DNA from: Aminobacter niigataensis
Lineage (GTDB): Bacteria; Pseudomonadota; Alphaproteobacteria; Rhizobiales; Rhizobiaceae
Direction: 5' to 3'
Assembly (NCBI RefSeq): GCF_014200015.1
Contig: NZ_JACHOT010000004.1
Span: 372,001-436,000, forward strand
DNA: 64,000 nt
Notes under the pieces: model-generated
Databases searched by the model: none
Seen by the model: only the letters and a program-made list of their open reading frames with translations
Told to the model about the DNA's origin: nothing
Part shown: in pieces, positions 62,770 through 64,000 of the stretch
How positions within the stretch are numbered: the first letter of the stretch is position 1
Layout: every line of letters begins with the position of its first letter
Made by a program: the position numbers and the translations under genes

Positions 62770-63224
62770 ACGGTTCCGCAAGCCAGCCGGCGAACAACCG
62801 GACAGCGCTTGAGCGCCGCCTCGAACAGAAGGAGCGCCTGTTTCATGCGGCCGTTTGCGTCGCGCTGGAAAACGGCTTCGGCAAGGTCACCCTGGATGCC
62901 GTTGCCCGACAGGCCGGCATCAGCAAGGGCGGGCTGCTCCATCACTTCTCGACCAAGGGCGACCTGATCCGGGCGATGCTGAAGCATTATGCCGATGCAG
63001 CCGGTGACGGGAGCCTGAGGGAACGAGGCGGCGACGGGCTCACTGACGTCGACCCCCTGGCTGTCGCGGCATTGGTCGCGGCGGCCGAAGACACGGCGCT
63101 GCTCGAGACGATCAACTCGAGGTTCGACATCCGGTGCAAGGGGCCTGCGGGCAGCGGGCAGCGGACAACGCAGCTGGCATTGACGTGCGGCTTTGCCAAC
63201 CGGCTTGTGCTGCGCGAGCGTTGA
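62766..63224 (+). CDS. TetR family regulator (second, short)
   Basis: A 152-aa TetR protein, short for the family (about 185-200 aa). The HTH is complete: LFHAAVCVALENGFGKVTLDAVARQAGISKGGLLHHFSTKGDLIRAML (residues ~25-72). The ligand domain resembles the TetR_C_37 type but is reduced (AALVAAAEDTALLETINSRFDIR) and ends near residue 152 with LVLRER, so helices may be missing. Its ATG overlaps the transporter stop (ATGA), so it is translated with the pump. It may be a degenerate or unusually compact repressor. Confidence 0.82.
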   Translation: MNGSASQPANNRTALERRLEQKERLFHAAVCVALENGFGKVTLDAVARQAGISKGGLLHHFSTKGDLIRAMLKHYADAAGDGSLRERGGDGLTDVDPLAVAALVAAAEDTALLETINSRFDIRCKGPAGSGQRTTQLALTCGFANRLVLRER

Positions 63225-63229
63225 GGCGA

Positions 63230-63266
63230 TGCCCGGCGGAGGCGCAAACGCCCGCCGGGCACGTTT
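63230..63266. terminator. Terminator after the RND cluster
   Basis: A perfect 10-bp stem (63230-63239 with 63252-63261) with a 12-base loop, followed by CGTTT. It lies right after the second TetR stop and just before the end of the convergent permease gene, and probably serves both. Confidence 0.75.
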
Positions 63267-64000
63267 CTAGGCCAGGCCGAGCCGCTGCTTCCGCCGTGTC
63301 GCCCAGGCGGTGATCAGCTGATCGGCGGTGAGGCCCATGAAGGCGACGCAGAGACCGAGCACCAGACCCTTGCCGGCATCGTTGAAGGTCAGCGCCTTGA
63401 AGATCTCCTGGCCGATGTCCTTGGTGCCGATGAATGCGGCGATGATGACCATGAACAGCGCGAACATGATCGTCTGGTTGATGCCGAGCATGATCTCGGG
63501 GAAGGCGAGCGGCATGCGGATGTTCCACAGCAGCTGACGCCTGGTGCAACCCGAGGTGATGCCGGCCTCGACGATTTCGGACGGCACGTTGCGTAGCCCG
63601 AAGATGGTGTAACGGACGATCGGGATCATGGCGTAGATGATGATCGCCGAAATCGCCGCGACGTCGCCGACCTTGAACAGCATGATGACGGGGATCAGGT
63701 AGATGAAGGACGGGAAGGTCTGGAAGGTGTCGCACAGCAGTTTGACGATGCTGGTGCGGCGCTCGCTGCGCGATGCCCAGATGCCGATCGGCAGGCCGAC
63801 CAGGATGCAGATCAGCACGGCGACCGTCACCATGTAGGCGGTGATCAGCGACCGCTCCCAGTAGCCGGCGAAGGCGATGAACAGCACGAAGCCGGAAACG
63901 GTGAGTGCGAGCCGCAGGCCGCCGAGCGACCAGCCTGCAGCTGCGACGAGCGCGACCATCGCTGTCCAGGGAATGCTCTGGAACAGGTCTCGCACGGGGA
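63267..64000 (-). CDS. ProW-type ABC permease, 5'-truncated by window edge
   Basis: The C-terminal ~240 residues of an ABC permease of the glycine betaine/choline/proline family. The frame stays open to the window edge and the start lies outside. Features are several membrane helices, GLPIGIWASRSERRTSIVKLLCDTFQTFPSFIYLIPVIMLF (~residues 67-107) and the EAA-like loop EIVEAGITSGCTRRQLLWNIRMPLAFPEIMLGINQT (~140-175). The other subunits should be upstream on this strand, outside the window. Osmoprotectant or choline uptake is the usual role of this family. Confidence 0.9.
   Translation of the reverse strand, partial: PVRDLFQSIPWTAMVALVAAAGWSLGGLRLALTVSGFVLFIAFAGYWERSLITAYMVTVAVLICILVGLPIGIWASRSERRTSIVKLLCDTFQTFPSFIYLIPVIMLFKVGDVAAISAIIIYAMIPIVRYTIFGLRNVPSEIVEAGITSGCTRRQLLWNIRMPLAFPEIMLGINQTIMFALFMVIIAAFIGTKDIGQEIFKALTFNDAGKGLVLGLCVAFMGLTADQLITAWATRRKQRLGLA

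Overview
The window looks like chromosomal DNA of an alphaproteobacterium of the order Hyphomicrobiales (rhizobia group; Mesorhizobium, Aminobacter and relatives are the best guess). The reasons are the high GC content, the gene content and several characteristic gene orders: SDR gene followed by lpdA; xerC opposite rimM-trmD; hemC-hemD-Mic60-like-hemY next to tsaD-gpsA-YciI-EVE; glnK-amtB; a CenR-like regulator beside a small cyclic-nucleotide-binding protein; and a UbiH-family hydroxylase divergent from tesB. No rRNA, tRNA, CRISPR array, transposase or phage gene was seen. Most of the window is housekeeping chromosome.

Layout. 1-2.0 kb: 3' end of an SDR gene and lpdA, ending at a strong terminator. 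2.0-8.2 kb: a Pro/Ala-repeat membrane protein, a DUF2867 protein, a TraB/GumN-like protein with xerC, then rimM-trmD, a TSUP transporter and rplS. 8.3-11.5 kb: an amino-acid ABC binding protein and permease without a local ATPase, interrupted by a long inverted repeat, then a methyltransferase and an MgtC-like protein. 11.8-15 kb: leuC, a membrane diguanylate cyclase and a small secreted protein. 15.4-22.1 kb: the succinate dehydrogenase operon sdhC-sdhD-sdhA-[AT-rich ORF]-DUF3052-sdhB, then a glycosyltransferase and a YceH-like gene. 22.2-28.2 kb: leucine dehydrogenase family, AraC regulator, OsmC protein, a repeat-rich intergenic block, ubiquinone hydroxylase and tesB. 28.3-30.2 kb: nitrogen-regulated glnK-amtB. 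30.3-37.3 kb: small unknown and secreted proteins, ftsK, a LolA-like carrier and exonuclease III. 37.5-40.8 kb: cNMP-binding protein, CenR-like regulator, L,D-transpeptidase and a divergent small gene/LysR pair. 40.8-49.7 kb: the tsaD operon on the minus strand and the heme operon on the plus strand. 49.7-57.2 kb: amidotransferase with an 8-bp VNTR, MFS transporter, secreted protein, OafA/SGNH acyltransferase, AGE-family epimerase and fatty-acid desaturase. 57.7-63.2 kb: an RND efflux cluster with a TetR gene at each end. 63.3 kb to the end: the 3' part of a ProW-type permease gene.

The most unusual region is the sdh locus, which appears to have taken up two extra pieces. One is a markedly AT-rich unknown gene between sdhA and the DUF3052 gene. 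The other is a glycosyltransferase gene lying between sdhB and the YceH gene, flanked by the true sdhB 3' end and by a diverged second copy of that same 3' end, in a readable register with conservative amino-acid changes. This is what insertion or recombination at the end of a gene leaves behind. Other signals are an everted 15-bp operator-like pair between a LysR gene and its divergent neighbour, a palindromic TetR-type operator ahead of the RND cluster, a sigma-54 promoter before glnK, CtrA-like boxes before ftsK and before a small secreted protein gene, and several families of intergenic repeats.
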